This document shows positions 25,994 through 34,993 of a stretch of 64,000 nt of DNA, piece after piece. Position numbers and translations under genes: made by a program. How positions within the stretch are numbered: position 1 is the stretch's first letter; each line of letters opens with the position of its first letter. Origin of the DNA: Arthrobacter sp. MA-N2 (GTDB lineage Bacteria; Actinomycetota; Actinomycetes; Actinomycetales; Micrococcaceae); the NCBI RefSeq assembly GCF_000517125.1, contig NZ_KI912155.1, positions 1,124,418 through 1,188,417 on the forward strand. Direction: 5' to 3'. The notes beneath the pieces are model-generated. The model ran no database searches. It saw only the letters and a program-made list of their open reading frames with translations, and had not been told where the DNA came from.

Positions 25994-27211
25994 ATGAACG
26001 TGAGCCAAGAATCCCGCACAGTCGGTGTAGGCCTTATCAGCGTCGGATGGATGGGAAAGCTCCACTCGCGCGCCTACCAGACGGTCCCCTACGCCTACCC
26101 GGAGCTTGGCTTGACCACCAAGCTGGTCATCGCCGCTGACACGGCCCCGGACCGGGTGGACTATGCCCGCGATGTCCTGGGCTTCGAGGAAGGCACCACC
26201 GACTACCACGATGTCCTGAACCACCCGGACGTGGACGTCGTTTCGATCTGCGCCCCCAACTTCCTGCATGCCGAAATCGGCATCGCAGCGGCCAAAGCCG
26301 GCAAGCACTTCTGGATCGAAAAGCCCGTAGGACGCGGCTACGAAGAAACCGCAGCCGTGCAGGAAGCCGCCGTGGAGGCCGGCGTCGTGACCTCCATCGG
26401 CTACAACTACCGGCATGCACCCGCGGTAGAGCACGCCAGGAAGCTCATCGCGGAGGGGCGCCTCGGCCGGATCACCAACGTCCGCGCCGTGTTCTTCTCG
26501 GGGTATGCCTCCGAACCCAACGGCGCTTTGTCCTGGCGCTTCGACCGGAAACTTGCCGGCACCGGCGTGCTCGCGGACCTGTTCAGCCACGCATCGGACC
26601 TGTGCCAATATGTAGTGGGACCCATCGCCGAGGTAACCGCGCTCACAAGCACGGTTTACACGCAGCGCCCCAAGCTGGCGATGGGTTCAGGGACGCACTT
26701 CGCGGTGATTGAAAACGGTGAAATGGGAGAGGTCGAAAATGAGGACTACGCAGCAGCGCTGGTCCGCTTCGGCCCATCCGCCATCGGGGCAGGCGCCGTC
26801 GGCACCATTGAATCATCACGCGTTGCCGTTGGACCCGAATGCGGCTACCAGATCGAAGTCTACGGGACCGAAGGCTCGCTCAAATGGGACTTCGAGCGCA
26901 TGAACGAACTCAAGGTCTGCTTGGGACGCAATAACGACGAACAGGGTTACACCACCGTCAACGCCAGCCCGCGCCATGGGGATTACTCGCACTTCCAGCC
27001 CGGGCCTGGCAACAGCATGGGTTTTGACGACCTCAAGGTCATCGAGGCCAAGAAGTTCCTTGTCGCGGTCACTGGAGGAGCACAGGAAAACTCCAACATC
27101 CACGATGCCGCCTCAGCCGCCGCCATTGTCAGCGCCGCGGAAGCGTCCTCACTGTCCGGTCAATGGCAGAAGATCGACGAAGTCCCCGGCACCACGGCAG
27201 CGCGAGCATAA
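25994..27211 (+). CDS. Gfo/Idh/MocA family oxidoreductase
   Basis: 405 residues. An N-terminal Rossmann fold (GLISVGWMGKLHSRAYQ) is followed by the family EKP motif in HFWIEKPVGRGYEET, and a C-terminal substrate domain with FDRKLAGTGVLADLFSHASDL. Similar proteins oxidise inositols, inososes or sugars at the expense of NAD. It is one of three such enzymes in the operon, which suggests use of several stereoisomers. Good GAAAGG ribosome site. Confidence 0.9.
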   Translation: MNVSQESRTVGVGLISVGWMGKLHSRAYQTVPYAYPELGLTTKLVIAADTAPDRVDYARDVLGFEEGTTDYHDVLNHPDVDVVSICAPNFLHAEIGIAAAKAGKHFWIEKPVGRGYEETAAVQEAAVEAGVVTSIGYNYRHAPAVEHARKLIAEGRLGRITNVRAVFFSGYASEPNGALSWRFDRKLAGTGVLADLFSHASDLCQYVVGPIAEVTALTSTVYTQRPKLAMGSGTHFAVIENGEMGEVENEDYAAALVRFGPSAIGAGAVGTIESSRVAVGPECGYQIEVYGTEGSLKWDFERMNELKVCLGRNNDEQGYTTVNASPRHGDYSHFQPGPGNSMGFDDLKVIEAKKFLVAVTGGAQENSNIHDAASAAAIVSAAEASSLSGQWQKIDEVPGTTAARA

Positions 27212-27213
27212 CC

Positions 27214-28230
27214 ATGGCACCTCCATCCGCCCGGCGGCCAACGATCATGGACGTGGCAGAACGCGCCGGTGTTTCCAAGTCCTTGGTTTCACTCGTGCTG
27301 CGCGACTCCCCGCGAGTCAGTGAGGAACGCCGCCAGCGGGTGCTCAAGGTTGTTGAGGAGATGGGCTTCGAGCTCAACCTCGCGGCCCGCTCCCTGGCAA
27401 CCCGGGAGAGCGGAACCATCGGTGTGCTGGTCAGCGATATGCACAACCCGTGGGCCTTCGACGTAGCCGATGCCGCACGGACCGTGCTGGAAGAGGCCGG
27501 ACACACCGTCCTCTTCAGCGCGGTCACGGCGGCAGGCAGGGGAGTAGACCAGTCCATTCTCCAAGCCTTCCGGGACTTGCGCGTCGCGGGCCTGCTCGTC
27601 GTCGGAACGGTGCCCGACAAGGCACCGTTCAGCCGCGCGGTTTCCGGCGGGGCCGTGGTCTTTGCGGGCGGCGGACCGGATTACATCGATACTGCCGATA
27701 TTGTGCGAAGCGATGATGCCCACGGTATGTCCATGGCCGTCGAGCACTTGATCGCCCAAGGACACGAGAACATCGTGCACCTGGGCGGCCTTGGCGGCTC
27801 GGTGGGCCGCGAACGCGTGGACGGATATTCGGCGGCAATGGAAGAACACGGACTTGACCGTTACATCCAAGTAGTGGACGCCGACTTCTTCCAGGAGTCC
27901 GGCTATGTAGCCGCTCAAAGGGCCCTGGGCTCCCGTTCCAAGCGCCAGCGCCCCACAGCGCTGGCGTGCATCAACGACCTCGCCGCTTTCGGTGCAATGA
28001 CCGCGGCCGACGAGCGCGGCGTGGAAGTTGCCATCACCGGCTACGACAACATCGCACTGGGTGCCATGCCGCGCTTGGGACTTACCACCGTTGACCCGAA
28101 CAGCTCCACCATTGGAGTCACCGGAGCCAAGACCCTCTTGGAACGGATCCATGGTGAGGGCAGCGGGTTCGTCCACCATTCCGTCACGCCGCAGTTGGTC
28201 GTGCGGACATCCAGCCTCCTCGGTCTCTAA
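27214..28230 (+). CDS. LacI family transcriptional regulator
   Basis: 338 residues with an N-terminal helix-turn-helix (TIMDVAERAGVSKSLVSLVL, residues about 10-29) and hinge helix NLAARSLATRESGTIGVLV. A PBP1-like effector domain follows, ending in DNIALGAMPRLGLTTVDPN. It probably represses the divergent island promoter through the operators at 18494-18547. Starts 2 bp after the preceding gene, with no good ribosome site, so it is probably coupled. Encoding the regulator inside its own operon would give feedback control. Confidence 0.92.
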   Translation: MAPPSARRPTIMDVAERAGVSKSLVSLVLRDSPRVSEERRQRVLKVVEEMGFELNLAARSLATRESGTIGVLVSDMHNPWAFDVADAARTVLEEAGHTVLFSAVTAAGRGVDQSILQAFRDLRVAGLLVVGTVPDKAPFSRAVSGGAVVFAGGGPDYIDTADIVRSDDAHGMSMAVEHLIAQGHENIVHLGGLGGSVGRERVDGYSAAMEEHGLDRYIQVVDADFFQESGYVAAQRALGSRSKRQRPTALACINDLAAFGAMTAADERGVEVAITGYDNIALGAMPRLGLTTVDPNSSTIGVTGAKTLLERIHGEGSGFVHHSVTPQLVVRTSSLLGL

Positions 28231-28304
28231 ACCACAGGCCCCTAGACGTATCAGCGGCGCCATACCTGGCGCCGCCCCAAGACCCCACATCTTCAAGGAT
28301 GACG

Positions 28305-29237
28305 ATGGCTTCTCTCACCACACCCCAAATCTTTGTCGCTCTCGGAAGCGTCGAACCCGACTTGGTGGAACCGCTTCTCTCCGAACACCAGCGACTCATC
28401 CAGGATCCCACCGCCGAGGACCTGGCAAACGCCGATGCCGCAATTGTCAGGGCTGCCTACCGAGTGGACAGGGAACTACTGGATCGGATGCCGGCGCTCA
28501 AAGTCATCGCCAGGACCGGCGTCGGAACCGAGCTGGTGGACGTCGCCGAAGCCAAGCGACGCGGAATCCCCGTGGTCATCACGCCCGGAAGCAACACCGC
28601 CTCTGTGGCCGAAGGCGTGTTCGCCCACTTGCTCGCGCTCGTCAAGAAGCTCTCTCCGCTGACCGCCCTGGTACGCGAGGGACGCTGGGAGCAGCGTGCC
28701 GCCGTCGGCGTCGGAGATCTCGAGGGGTTCACGCTGGGCATCATCGGCTACGGCCGCATTGGCCGCCGCGTGGCGCGCATCGCCGAAGCCTTCGAGCTGA
28801 AAGTCCTGGCCTACGATCCTTTCGCGGAAATCCCGACGGCGATCCGCTGCGACAGCGTGGAGGAACTCCTCAAGGGCAGCGACTTCGTAACCCTCCACGT
28901 GCCCCTGACGCCCGAAAACCAGAACCTCATCAGCGCGGGCCGCCTCAAGGCCATGAAGCCGGGAGCAGTCCTCATCAACTGCAGCCGTGGCGGGCTCATC
29001 GACCTCGACGCCGCCCACGAGGCACTGCAGTCCGGGCACCTTTCCGGGCTTGGCTTGGATGTGTACGATCCCGAACCTCCTGCGCACCACCCGTTGTTCG
29101 ATCATGAAAACGTGGTCCTGACTCCGCACCTGATGGGTTTCACCCGTCAAGGCATGGCACACACGGTCAGGGATGCCGCCCAAGGCGCGGTTGACGTCCT
29201 CGCTGGCCGCACGCCCGCCGCGGTGGCGGCGCCATGA
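28305..29237 (+). CDS. D-2-hydroxyacid dehydrogenase (3-phosphoglycerate dehydrogenase-like)
   Basis: 310 residues of the SerA/D-2-hydroxyacid dehydrogenase fold. The Rossmann motif LGIIGYGRIGRRVARIAEAF, FVTLHVPLTPEN, the catalytic Arg in LINCSRGGLIDLDA and the His in VVLTPHLMGFT are present. No regulatory ACT domain, so biosynthetic serine formation is unlikely. A role in reducing or oxidising a hydroxy-acid intermediate is inferred from context. ATG 28305 has AAGGA 5 nt upstream; ATG 28299 is also possible. Confidence 0.88.
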   Translation: MASLTTPQIFVALGSVEPDLVEPLLSEHQRLIQDPTAEDLANADAAIVRAAYRVDRELLDRMPALKVIARTGVGTELVDVAEAKRRGIPVVITPGSNTASVAEGVFAHLLALVKKLSPLTALVREGRWEQRAAVGVGDLEGFTLGIIGYGRIGRRVARIAEAFELKVLAYDPFAEIPTAIRCDSVEELLKGSDFVTLHVPLTPENQNLISAGRLKAMKPGAVLINCSRGGLIDLDAAHEALQSGHLSGLGLDVYDPEPPAHHPLFDHENVVLTPHLMGFTRQGMAHTVRDAAQGAVDVLAGRTPAAVAAP

Positions 29238-29327
29238 CCGTTCCGAAGTTGAGCACGTGCCAGTCAACGCATCAAAACCAACCCAAGCCCGGCCTTCTCC
29301 CGGCAGTTCCCTAGAAAGGACCCCCAC

Positions 29328-30359
29328 ATGTCCACTGATCGACCCCTCAAAGTTGCGCTGTTCGGATCCGGGCGCATCGGGCAGGTCCATGCCCGGAACA
29401 TCGCTGCCCACCCAGACCTGGAACTCGCGTGGATCGCCGACCCGTTCATCGAAGGAGCCCGCACGTTGGCGGCTGGAACCGGTGCTGTGGCCGTGGAGTC
29501 CGCCGACGAGGTTTTCGCTAACGGTGACCTCGACGCCGTCGTTATCGGCTCGCCCACCAGCACGCACGTGGACCTGATCTCTCGCGCCATGGGGCAAGGC
29601 GTGGCGGCCCTCTGCGAGAAACCGATCGACCTCGACATCGAGCGTGCGCTCGCTTGCCGGGACGCGATCAAGGGCAACACCACGCCCCTCATGCTCGGTT
29701 TCAACCGACGCTTCGACCCCCACTTCGCGGCCATCCAGGCGCGCGTCGCAGCAGGGGAAATCGGGCGCCTCGAACAGCTGACCATCATCAGCCGCGATCC
29801 CGCACCGGCGCCGGCGGCCTACATTGCCACTTCCGGAGGGATCTTCCGCGACCAAAGCATCCACGACCTGGATATGGCCCGGTTCTTCGTGCCGGACATC
29901 ATTGAAGTTTCCGCCACCGGCGCCAACGTGTTCTGCGATTACATCGAGGAAGCCGGGGACTTCGACTCGGTGGTCATCACCCTCAAGGGCCGCGACGGGG
30001 AACTGATCACCATCACCAACTCCCGCCACAGCGCCTTCGGCCACGACCAGCGACTCGAGGCGTTCGGAAGCGAGGGGATGCTCAGCGCAGGTAACGTCAC
30101 CTCGACGACGGTGCGCAAGTATGGCGTCGGCGGCACCGAAGAGGCGGATGCCTACTTGCCGTTCTTCCTGGAGCGTTACGCCGAGGCTTACCGGAACGAG
30201 CTGGACAGTTTCGCCAAGGCCATCCGCTCAGGCACGGCCTGCAGTCCGGGGTTCGACGACGGCCTGCAAGCACTCGTCCTGGCCAACGCGGCTGAAGAGT
30301 CCGCCCGCTCCGGACGCGCCGTGAGGATCGAAAATTCGGTCAAGATCGGGCAGCCATAA
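29328..30359 (+). CDS. iolG: Inositol 2-dehydrogenase
   Basis: 343 residues of the Gfo/Idh/MocA family closest to IolG: VALFGSGRIGQVHARNI, WIADPF, VIGSPTSTHVDLI, the ALCEKPIDLD motif, GFNRRFDPHF, and the catalytic Asp/His pair in FRDQSIHDLDMARFF. It oxidises myo-inositol to 2-keto-myo-inositol with NAD. RBS AGAAAGGA lies before the ATG. Confidence 0.9.
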   Translation: MSTDRPLKVALFGSGRIGQVHARNIAAHPDLELAWIADPFIEGARTLAAGTGAVAVESADEVFANGDLDAVVIGSPTSTHVDLISRAMGQGVAALCEKPIDLDIERALACRDAIKGNTTPLMLGFNRRFDPHFAAIQARVAAGEIGRLEQLTIISRDPAPAPAAYIATSGGIFRDQSIHDLDMARFFVPDIIEVSATGANVFCDYIEEAGDFDSVVITLKGRDGELITITNSRHSAFGHDQRLEAFGSEGMLSAGNVTSTTVRKYGVGGTEEADAYLPFFLERYAEAYRNELDSFAKAIRSGTACSPGFDDGLQALVLANAAEESARSGRAVRIENSVKIGQP

Positions 30360-30361
30360 CC

Positions 30362-31141
30362 ATGGCACTTCTCCAGGACAAAGTAATCCTCGTCAGCGGG
30401 GGTACCCAGGGGTTGGGGGCCGGCGTCGCGAGACGCGCGGCTGCCGAAGGTGCGGCCGGGATCGCCATCACAGGCCGGAACGCGGACTCGGGTGAACGGC
30501 TCGCCGCGGAAATCACGGCATCCGGCGTCGAGACGCGGTTCATCAAAACCGATCTCGCCGACGTCGAACAGGCCCGGAACTCGGTGCTTGAGACAGTCAC
30601 GGCCTTCGGACAACTCGACTGCGCGGTCAATGCAGCAGGCCTGACCACCCGCGGCACCATGCTGGACACGACGCCCGAGCTGTTCGACGCACACATCGCA
30701 GTGAACCTGAAATCGCCGTTCTTCATCATGGCCGAAACCATCAAGCATCTTCGTAGCAGGGGTGTGCCAGGAAACATCCTGAACGTCATCTCCATCGCCG
30801 AACTCGGCGGACAACCGTACTTGGCGCCGTATGTGGCGGCCAAAGCCGGGCTGGCCGGGGCGACCCGCAATGCGGCGCATGCCCACCGTTGGGACAAGAT
30901 CCGCATCAACGGGCTTGACATTGGCTGGACCGCCACGGACGGCGAAGCCGAAACCCAGAAGAAATTCCACGGCGCGGGGGACGACTGGCTCGAGAAGGCG
31001 AATGCCTCCGTCCCCATGGGAAAGCTCGGGCAAGTGGACGAGATCGCCGAATTCATTGTCTTTCTCCTCTCCGACAGGAGCGGTGTCGTCACAGGCTCGG
31101 TCATCGACTGGGATCAAAACGTATACGGAGGATCAGATTGA
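30362..31141 (+). CDS. Short-chain dehydrogenase/reductase
   Basis: 259 residues. The cofactor loop is SGGTQGLGAGVARR, with NAAGL, catalytic Ser in VISIAEL and Tyr-x-x-x-Lys in YLAPYVAAKAGL, and a C-terminal SGVVTGSVIDWDQNV. SDRs in such clusters oxidise alternative inositol or sugar substrates. It starts 2 bp after iolG and its stop overlaps the next TTG start, so it belongs to the same operon. Confidence 0.87.
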   Translation: MALLQDKVILVSGGTQGLGAGVARRAAAEGAAGIAITGRNADSGERLAAEITASGVETRFIKTDLADVEQARNSVLETVTAFGQLDCAVNAAGLTTRGTMLDTTPELFDAHIAVNLKSPFFIMAETIKHLRSRGVPGNILNVISIAELGGQPYLAPYVAAKAGLAGATRNAAHAHRWDKIRINGLDIGWTATDGEAETQKKFHGAGDDWLEKANASVPMGKLGQVDEIAEFIVFLLSDRSGVVTGSVIDWDQNVYGGSD

Positions 31142-32022
31142 GCACCATCACCAAGCGTCTTGCCGCGGCACCCATTTCCTGGGGCGTCTGCGAAGTCCCC
31201 GGATGGGGCCACCAACTCGAGGCGGACAGGGTCCTGTCCGAAATGACGGCCCTGGGCATCAGCGCCACCGAGTTCGGCCCCGCCGGCTTTCTCCCCGAGA
31301 AGGCTGCTGAGCGCGCGGAGGTGCTGAAGCGGCACAAGCTCCAGGCCATTGGCGGCTTCTTCCCCGTCATCCTGCATGACCCGTCCAAGAACCCCTTGGA
31401 CGTCGTAGCGGCTGAGCTGGATGCCTACGAAGCTGCCGGGGCAAGCATCATGGTCCTCGCGGCGGAGACCGGCGTTGCAGGTTACGATCAGCGCCACGAG
31501 CTCGACGCCGAAGGCTGGGAACTGTTCGGCAGGAACCTTGACGCAGTGGTCAAGGCAGCCGCGGACAAGGGTATCCAGGCAGTGGTCCACCCCCACGTGG
31601 GAACCATGATCGAAAGTACCTCGGACGTGAACCGGGTCTTGAACGACACCGCCGCAAATCTGTGCCTGGACACGGGCCACCTGCTCATCGGCGGAACCGA
31701 CCCAGCCCTTCTGGTTCGCGACTACGCCTCGCGGATCGGCCACACCCACCTGAAGGACGTTCGCAAGGCCGTCGCGCAGCGGGTCCAGGCCGGCGAGATC
31801 TCCTACACGGACGGCGTCAAGGCGGGCATGTACGTGCCGCTGGGGCACGGCGACGTCGGCATTGCCGGAATCGTCCGGGACCTGCTCGACGCTGGTTATC
31901 CGGGCTGGTTCACCATGGAGCAGGACACCATCTTGGATTCCGAGCCTACCGACGACGGTCCGGTCCGGGATGTCCGCCAGTCAGTCGCGTTCCTGCGCCA
32001 GCTCGAAGCGGAGATCGGCTGA
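31138..32022 (+). CDS. iolE: Inosose dehydratase-like protein
   Basis: 294 residues. It has the IolE-type start APISWGVCEVPGWGHQLEAD, GISATEFGPAGFLP, VVHPHVGTMIES, LDTGHLLIGG, HTHLKDVRKAVAQR and PLGHGDVGI, giving the TIM-barrel metal ligands. IolE removes water from 2-keto-myo-inositol to make the substrate of IolD. The start is TTG at 31138, overlapping the preceding TGA. Confidence 0.9.
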   Translation: MSTITKRLAAAPISWGVCEVPGWGHQLEADRVLSEMTALGISATEFGPAGFLPEKAAERAEVLKRHKLQAIGGFFPVILHDPSKNPLDVVAAELDAYEAAGASIMVLAAETGVAGYDQRHELDAEGWELFGRNLDAVVKAAADKGIQAVVHPHVGTMIESTSDVNRVLNDTAANLCLDTGHLLIGGTDPALLVRDYASRIGHTHLKDVRKAVAQRVQAGEISYTDGVKAGMYVPLGHGDVGIAGIVRDLLDAGYPGWFTMEQDTILDSEPTDDGPVRDVRQSVAFLRQLEAEIG

Positions 32023-33047
32023 TGAGCGCCGTCCGCTGGGGAGTGCTGACCACGGCAAGGATTGCCCAAGCCAGGTTCCTGCCGGCTATGAGTCGCGCCC
32101 GGAACGCCGTCGCTTCGGCGATCAGCAGCCCGAACGGAAAGGCAGCCGAAGTTGCCGAGCGCTTCGGCATCCCGGCCTCCTATTCTTCCCACGAGGAATT
32201 GCTGGCCGATCCAAGCATTGAGGCTGTTTACCTCCCCTTTCCGAATGCCCTTCACGCCGACTGGATTGTCGCGGCCGCCGACGCCGGGAAGGACATCCTC
32301 TGTGAGAAGCCGCTCGTCTCCACTCTCCACGACTATCGCCGGGTGTTGGAAGCCTGCGAACGCAACGGGGTGAACCTGATGGAGGCATTCATGTACCGCT
32401 TCCATCCCCAGCACCAGAAGGTCCGTGAATGCATCGACTCGGGGAAGATCGGTGAGCTGGTGTCCATGCACGCCCGTTTCCACTTCGTCATGGATCGAAG
32501 CGAAGGCGAGGTCCGCCTCCAGCCGGGACTGGATGGAGGCGCGCTAAACGACGTCGGTTGTTACGCCGTCGACATCATGAACATGGTGATGGGCCGCGCG
32601 CCGCAATCTGTCTACGGAAAAGGCACCAGCCGCACAGATCCGGTGGAAACAACCATGGCCGCGATCCTGGACTACGGGGACGTGTTGGGAACGCTGGACT
32701 GTGGTTTTGAGGGTCCCCGCACGCACACATTCCAGGTGATCGGCACCAAGGGTCACATCACTTTGGACAAGGCATTTGATCCGGGGCCCGGCGAAATTGC
32801 CCGCATCACCGTGTCTCTGAGGGACGGTCAGACAGAGTCTGTCGACATCGGGGAGGACCCGTTCAAGACCGAAATCGAACGGTTCAGCGCGTGGGTTCGC
32901 AATTCCGGGCCCGAACTTGTCCACAGGGAATTGACCGAACAGAACCTGGCCGTCCGCTTGGCGCTGCAGGAATCACTCGCCACCGGTTTGCCGCGGGATG
33001 TCAACGGCGTACATGCCGCGGAGCACCAGCTACTACAGGAGCAGTAA
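32022..33047 (+). CDS. Gfo/Idh/MocA family oxidoreductase
   Basis: 341 residues. It begins VRWGVLTTARIAQARFLPAM and has the CEKPLVSTLHDYRRVL motif, MEAFMYRFHPQ, and LDGGALNDVGCYAVDIMNMV. This is nearer to glucose-fructose oxidoreductase or dihydrodiol-dehydrogenase-like proteins than to IolG. The substrate is unknown. It overlaps iolE by 1 nt and iolA by 1 nt, so it is tightly co-translated with core inositol genes. Confidence 0.88.
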   Translation: MSAVRWGVLTTARIAQARFLPAMSRARNAVASAISSPNGKAAEVAERFGIPASYSSHEELLADPSIEAVYLPFPNALHADWIVAAADAGKDILCEKPLVSTLHDYRRVLEACERNGVNLMEAFMYRFHPQHQKVRECIDSGKIGELVSMHARFHFVMDRSEGEVRLQPGLDGGALNDVGCYAVDIMNMVMGRAPQSVYGKGTSRTDPVETTMAAILDYGDVLGTLDCGFEGPRTHTFQVIGTKGHITLDKAFDPGPGEIARITVSLRDGQTESVDIGEDPFKTEIERFSAWVRNSGPELVHRELTEQNLAVRLALQESLATGLPRDVNGVHAAEHQLLQEQ

Positions 33048-34540
33048 TGACTATCATCAACCACTTCATCAGCGGTACCGAAGCAGCGGGCAGCGGAACA
33101 AGCACCAAGCCCGTCTACAACCCCGCCACAGGCGCCGTGACGGCCGAGCTGCGGCTGGCCAACTTGGCTGATCTCGACGCCACCGTGGCCGCAGCAAAGG
33201 AAGCCGCAGCGTCCTGGGGCGGCATTTCGCTGGCCAAGCGCACTGCCGTGCTGTTCAAATTCCGTGAGCTTGTCGCCTCTCACGTGGAGGAACTCGCGGC
33301 CCTGATCACGTCCGAACACGGGAAGGTCCTCAACGACGCCAAGGGCGAGATCGGCCGCGGCTTGGAAGTCATCGAGTTCGCTTGCGGGATCCCGCAGCTG
33401 CTCAAGGGCGAGTACTCGGACCAGGTCTCCACCGGCATCGATGTGTTCTCCTTCCGGGAGCCGGTCGGCGTGGTCGCGGGCATCACGCCGTTCAATTTCC
33501 CGGTCATGGTGCCGTTGTGGATGGCGCCGATGGCTATTGCGACGGGCAACGCGTTCATCCTCAAGCCATCACACCGAGTGCCGTCGGCCGCGATGCTGCT
33601 GGCCAGGCTGTGGAAGCAGGCCGGACTGCCCGATGGCGTTTTCCAGGTCCTGCACGGGGACCGTGAGGTTGTTTCCGGTCTCCTGACGCACCCGGACGTG
33701 GATGCCGTTTCCTTCGTCGGCTCCACTCCTGTGGCGAAGCACATCCTGGAGGTGGCGACGGCGCACGGCAAGCGGGTCCAGGCCTTGGGCGGGGCGAAGA
33801 ACCACGCGATTGTCATGCCCGACGCCGACCTGGACAACGCTGCCGACCATCTGGCCGCTGCCGCGTTCGGTTCCGCCGGTCAGCGTTGCATGGCCATCTC
33901 GGTTGCGGTCGCCGTAGGCGATGCCGCTGACTTGCTGGTCAAGAAGGTTGAAGAGCGTGCCCTCGACGTGAAGGTCAAGAACGGCACCGAAGCCGACGCC
34001 GACATGGGTCCCGTGATCAGCGCCGAATCCCGCGAATTCATCGTCAAGACGGTGAACGAGGCGGAGCTGGCCGGCGCTGCGATGGTGGTGGACGGCCGCG
34101 AGCTGGTAGTTCCCGGCCACGAAGACGGATTCTGGGTCGGCCCCACCGTGATCGACCACGTCAAGACCGAAATGAGCGCCTACACGGAGGAAATCTTCGG
34201 ACCCGTCTTGGTGGTGGTGCGGGTGGAGGACCTGGATGAAGGCATCAGGTTGATCAATGCCAACCCCTACGGCAACGGCACCGCGATCTTCACCTCCTCC
34301 GGCGCCAACGCGCGCAAGTTCCAGCGTTCCGTGGACGTGGGCATGATCGGCATCAATGTGCCCTTGCCGGTTCCCGTTGCCTACTACTCCTTCGGCGGCT
34401 GGAAGGCCTCGCTCTTCGGAGACAAGCACATCTACGGTCCGGAAGGCGTCTCCTTCTATACCCGCGGCAAGGTGGTCACCTCCCGCTGGCCCGAACCCAC
34501 CCACGCTTCCGGCGCCTCCTACAACTTCCCCTCCAACTAG
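33047..34540 (+). CDS. iolA: CoA-acylating methylmalonate-semialdehyde dehydrogenase
   Basis: 497 residues of the MmsA/IolA type. AGITPFNFPVMVPLWMAPMA is the NAD site and the nucleophile is Cys281 in SAGQRCMAISVAV. The usual catalytic Glu is replaced by the QALGGAKNHAIV segment, the hallmark of the CoA-dependent subfamily. It converts malonic or methylmalonic semialdehyde to acetyl- or propionyl-CoA, the final step of inositol breakdown. It is the last gene of the island and is followed within 10 bp by the 66-bp repeat. Confidence 0.93.
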   Translation: MTIINHFISGTEAAGSGTSTKPVYNPATGAVTAELRLANLADLDATVAAAKEAAASWGGISLAKRTAVLFKFRELVASHVEELAALITSEHGKVLNDAKGEIGRGLEVIEFACGIPQLLKGEYSDQVSTGIDVFSFREPVGVVAGITPFNFPVMVPLWMAPMAIATGNAFILKPSHRVPSAAMLLARLWKQAGLPDGVFQVLHGDREVVSGLLTHPDVDAVSFVGSTPVAKHILEVATAHGKRVQALGGAKNHAIVMPDADLDNAADHLAAAAFGSAGQRCMAISVAVAVGDAADLLVKKVEERALDVKVKNGTEADADMGPVISAESREFIVKTVNEAELAGAAMVVDGRELVVPGHEDGFWVGPTVIDHVKTEMSAYTEEIFGPVLVVVRVEDLDEGIRLINANPYGNGTAIFTSSGANARKFQRSVDVGMIGINVPLPVPVAYYSFGGWKASLFGDKHIYGPEGVSFYTRGKVVTSRWPEPTHASGASYNFPSN

Positions 34541-34549
34541 CCCCCCCCA

Positions 34550-34615
34550 CCCAACTGACTCGCAGTTGTTGTCGTTATGAGCCCTCAAAACGACAACAAA
34601 TGCGAGCCAGTTGGG
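34550..34615. repeat. 66-bp imperfect palindrome, copy 2
   Basis: Begins CCCAACTGACTCGCAGTTG and ends GCGAGCCAGTTGGG, with the same GTTATGAGCCC centre as copy 1 at 17481. Arms are better paired here (GTTGTCGTT against AACGACAAC). Directly after iolA it could act as a terminator or mRNA 3' end. Confidence 0.88.
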
Positions 34616-34654
34616 CTGAGCGGGCGCAAAGGGAAACAGTGGCAGGATCTAAGG

Positions 34655-34993
34655 GTGACTGTTTCGTTTGCCTGCCACCCCCACATCCAACGTGAACCCG
34701 CGGAGCTATTCGACCTTGCCCGCAACGTCGACACGATGAGTAGCCGAATCACCCAATGTCACTTCCCCGATTCCTTCACGGACGAGCAAGTGCGTGGTCC
34801 CTTCCGGTTCTTTCGGCACCTTCATGAGTTCATTCCCGACGACGGCGGCACGCTCATGATCGATCGCGTCGAGTTCGCGGCGCGTTTCGGAGTGGTGGGC
34901 CGGCTTGCGGAGAAAGCGGTTCTGGGAAGATACCTCCGGAACCTCATTGGACAGCGCAATCGATACCTCGCTGGCAGCGGTGCGGCCGCATGA
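34655..34993 (+). CDS. SRPBCC family protein with internal deletion
   Basis: 112 residues from GTG at 34655. The ends match polyketide-cyclase-like SRPBCC proteins: PAELFDLARNVD at the front, then SSRITQCHFPDSFTDEQVRG, FRFFRHLHEF and LAEKAVLGRYLRNLI. About 35-45 residues that normally lie between the first helix and the SSRIT strand are missing, in frame, between Asp22 and Met24. The fold would lose two strands, so the gene may be a relic even though it remains open. Its stop overlaps the next start. Confidence 0.65.
   Translation: MTVSFACHPHIQREPAELFDLARNVDTMSSRITQCHFPDSFTDEQVRGPFRFFRHLHEFIPDDGGTLMIDRVEFAARFGVVGRLAEKAVLGRYLRNLIGQRNRYLAGSGAAA

Noticed and set aside
28476..30044. Minus-strand open frame (522 codons)
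   Set aside because: Antisense to the hydroxyacid dehydrogenase and iolG; no ribosome site or family match.
34577..34654. SRPBCC start at ATG 34577
   Set aside because: This ATG lies inside the 66-bp palindromic repeat and the added residues have no homology.
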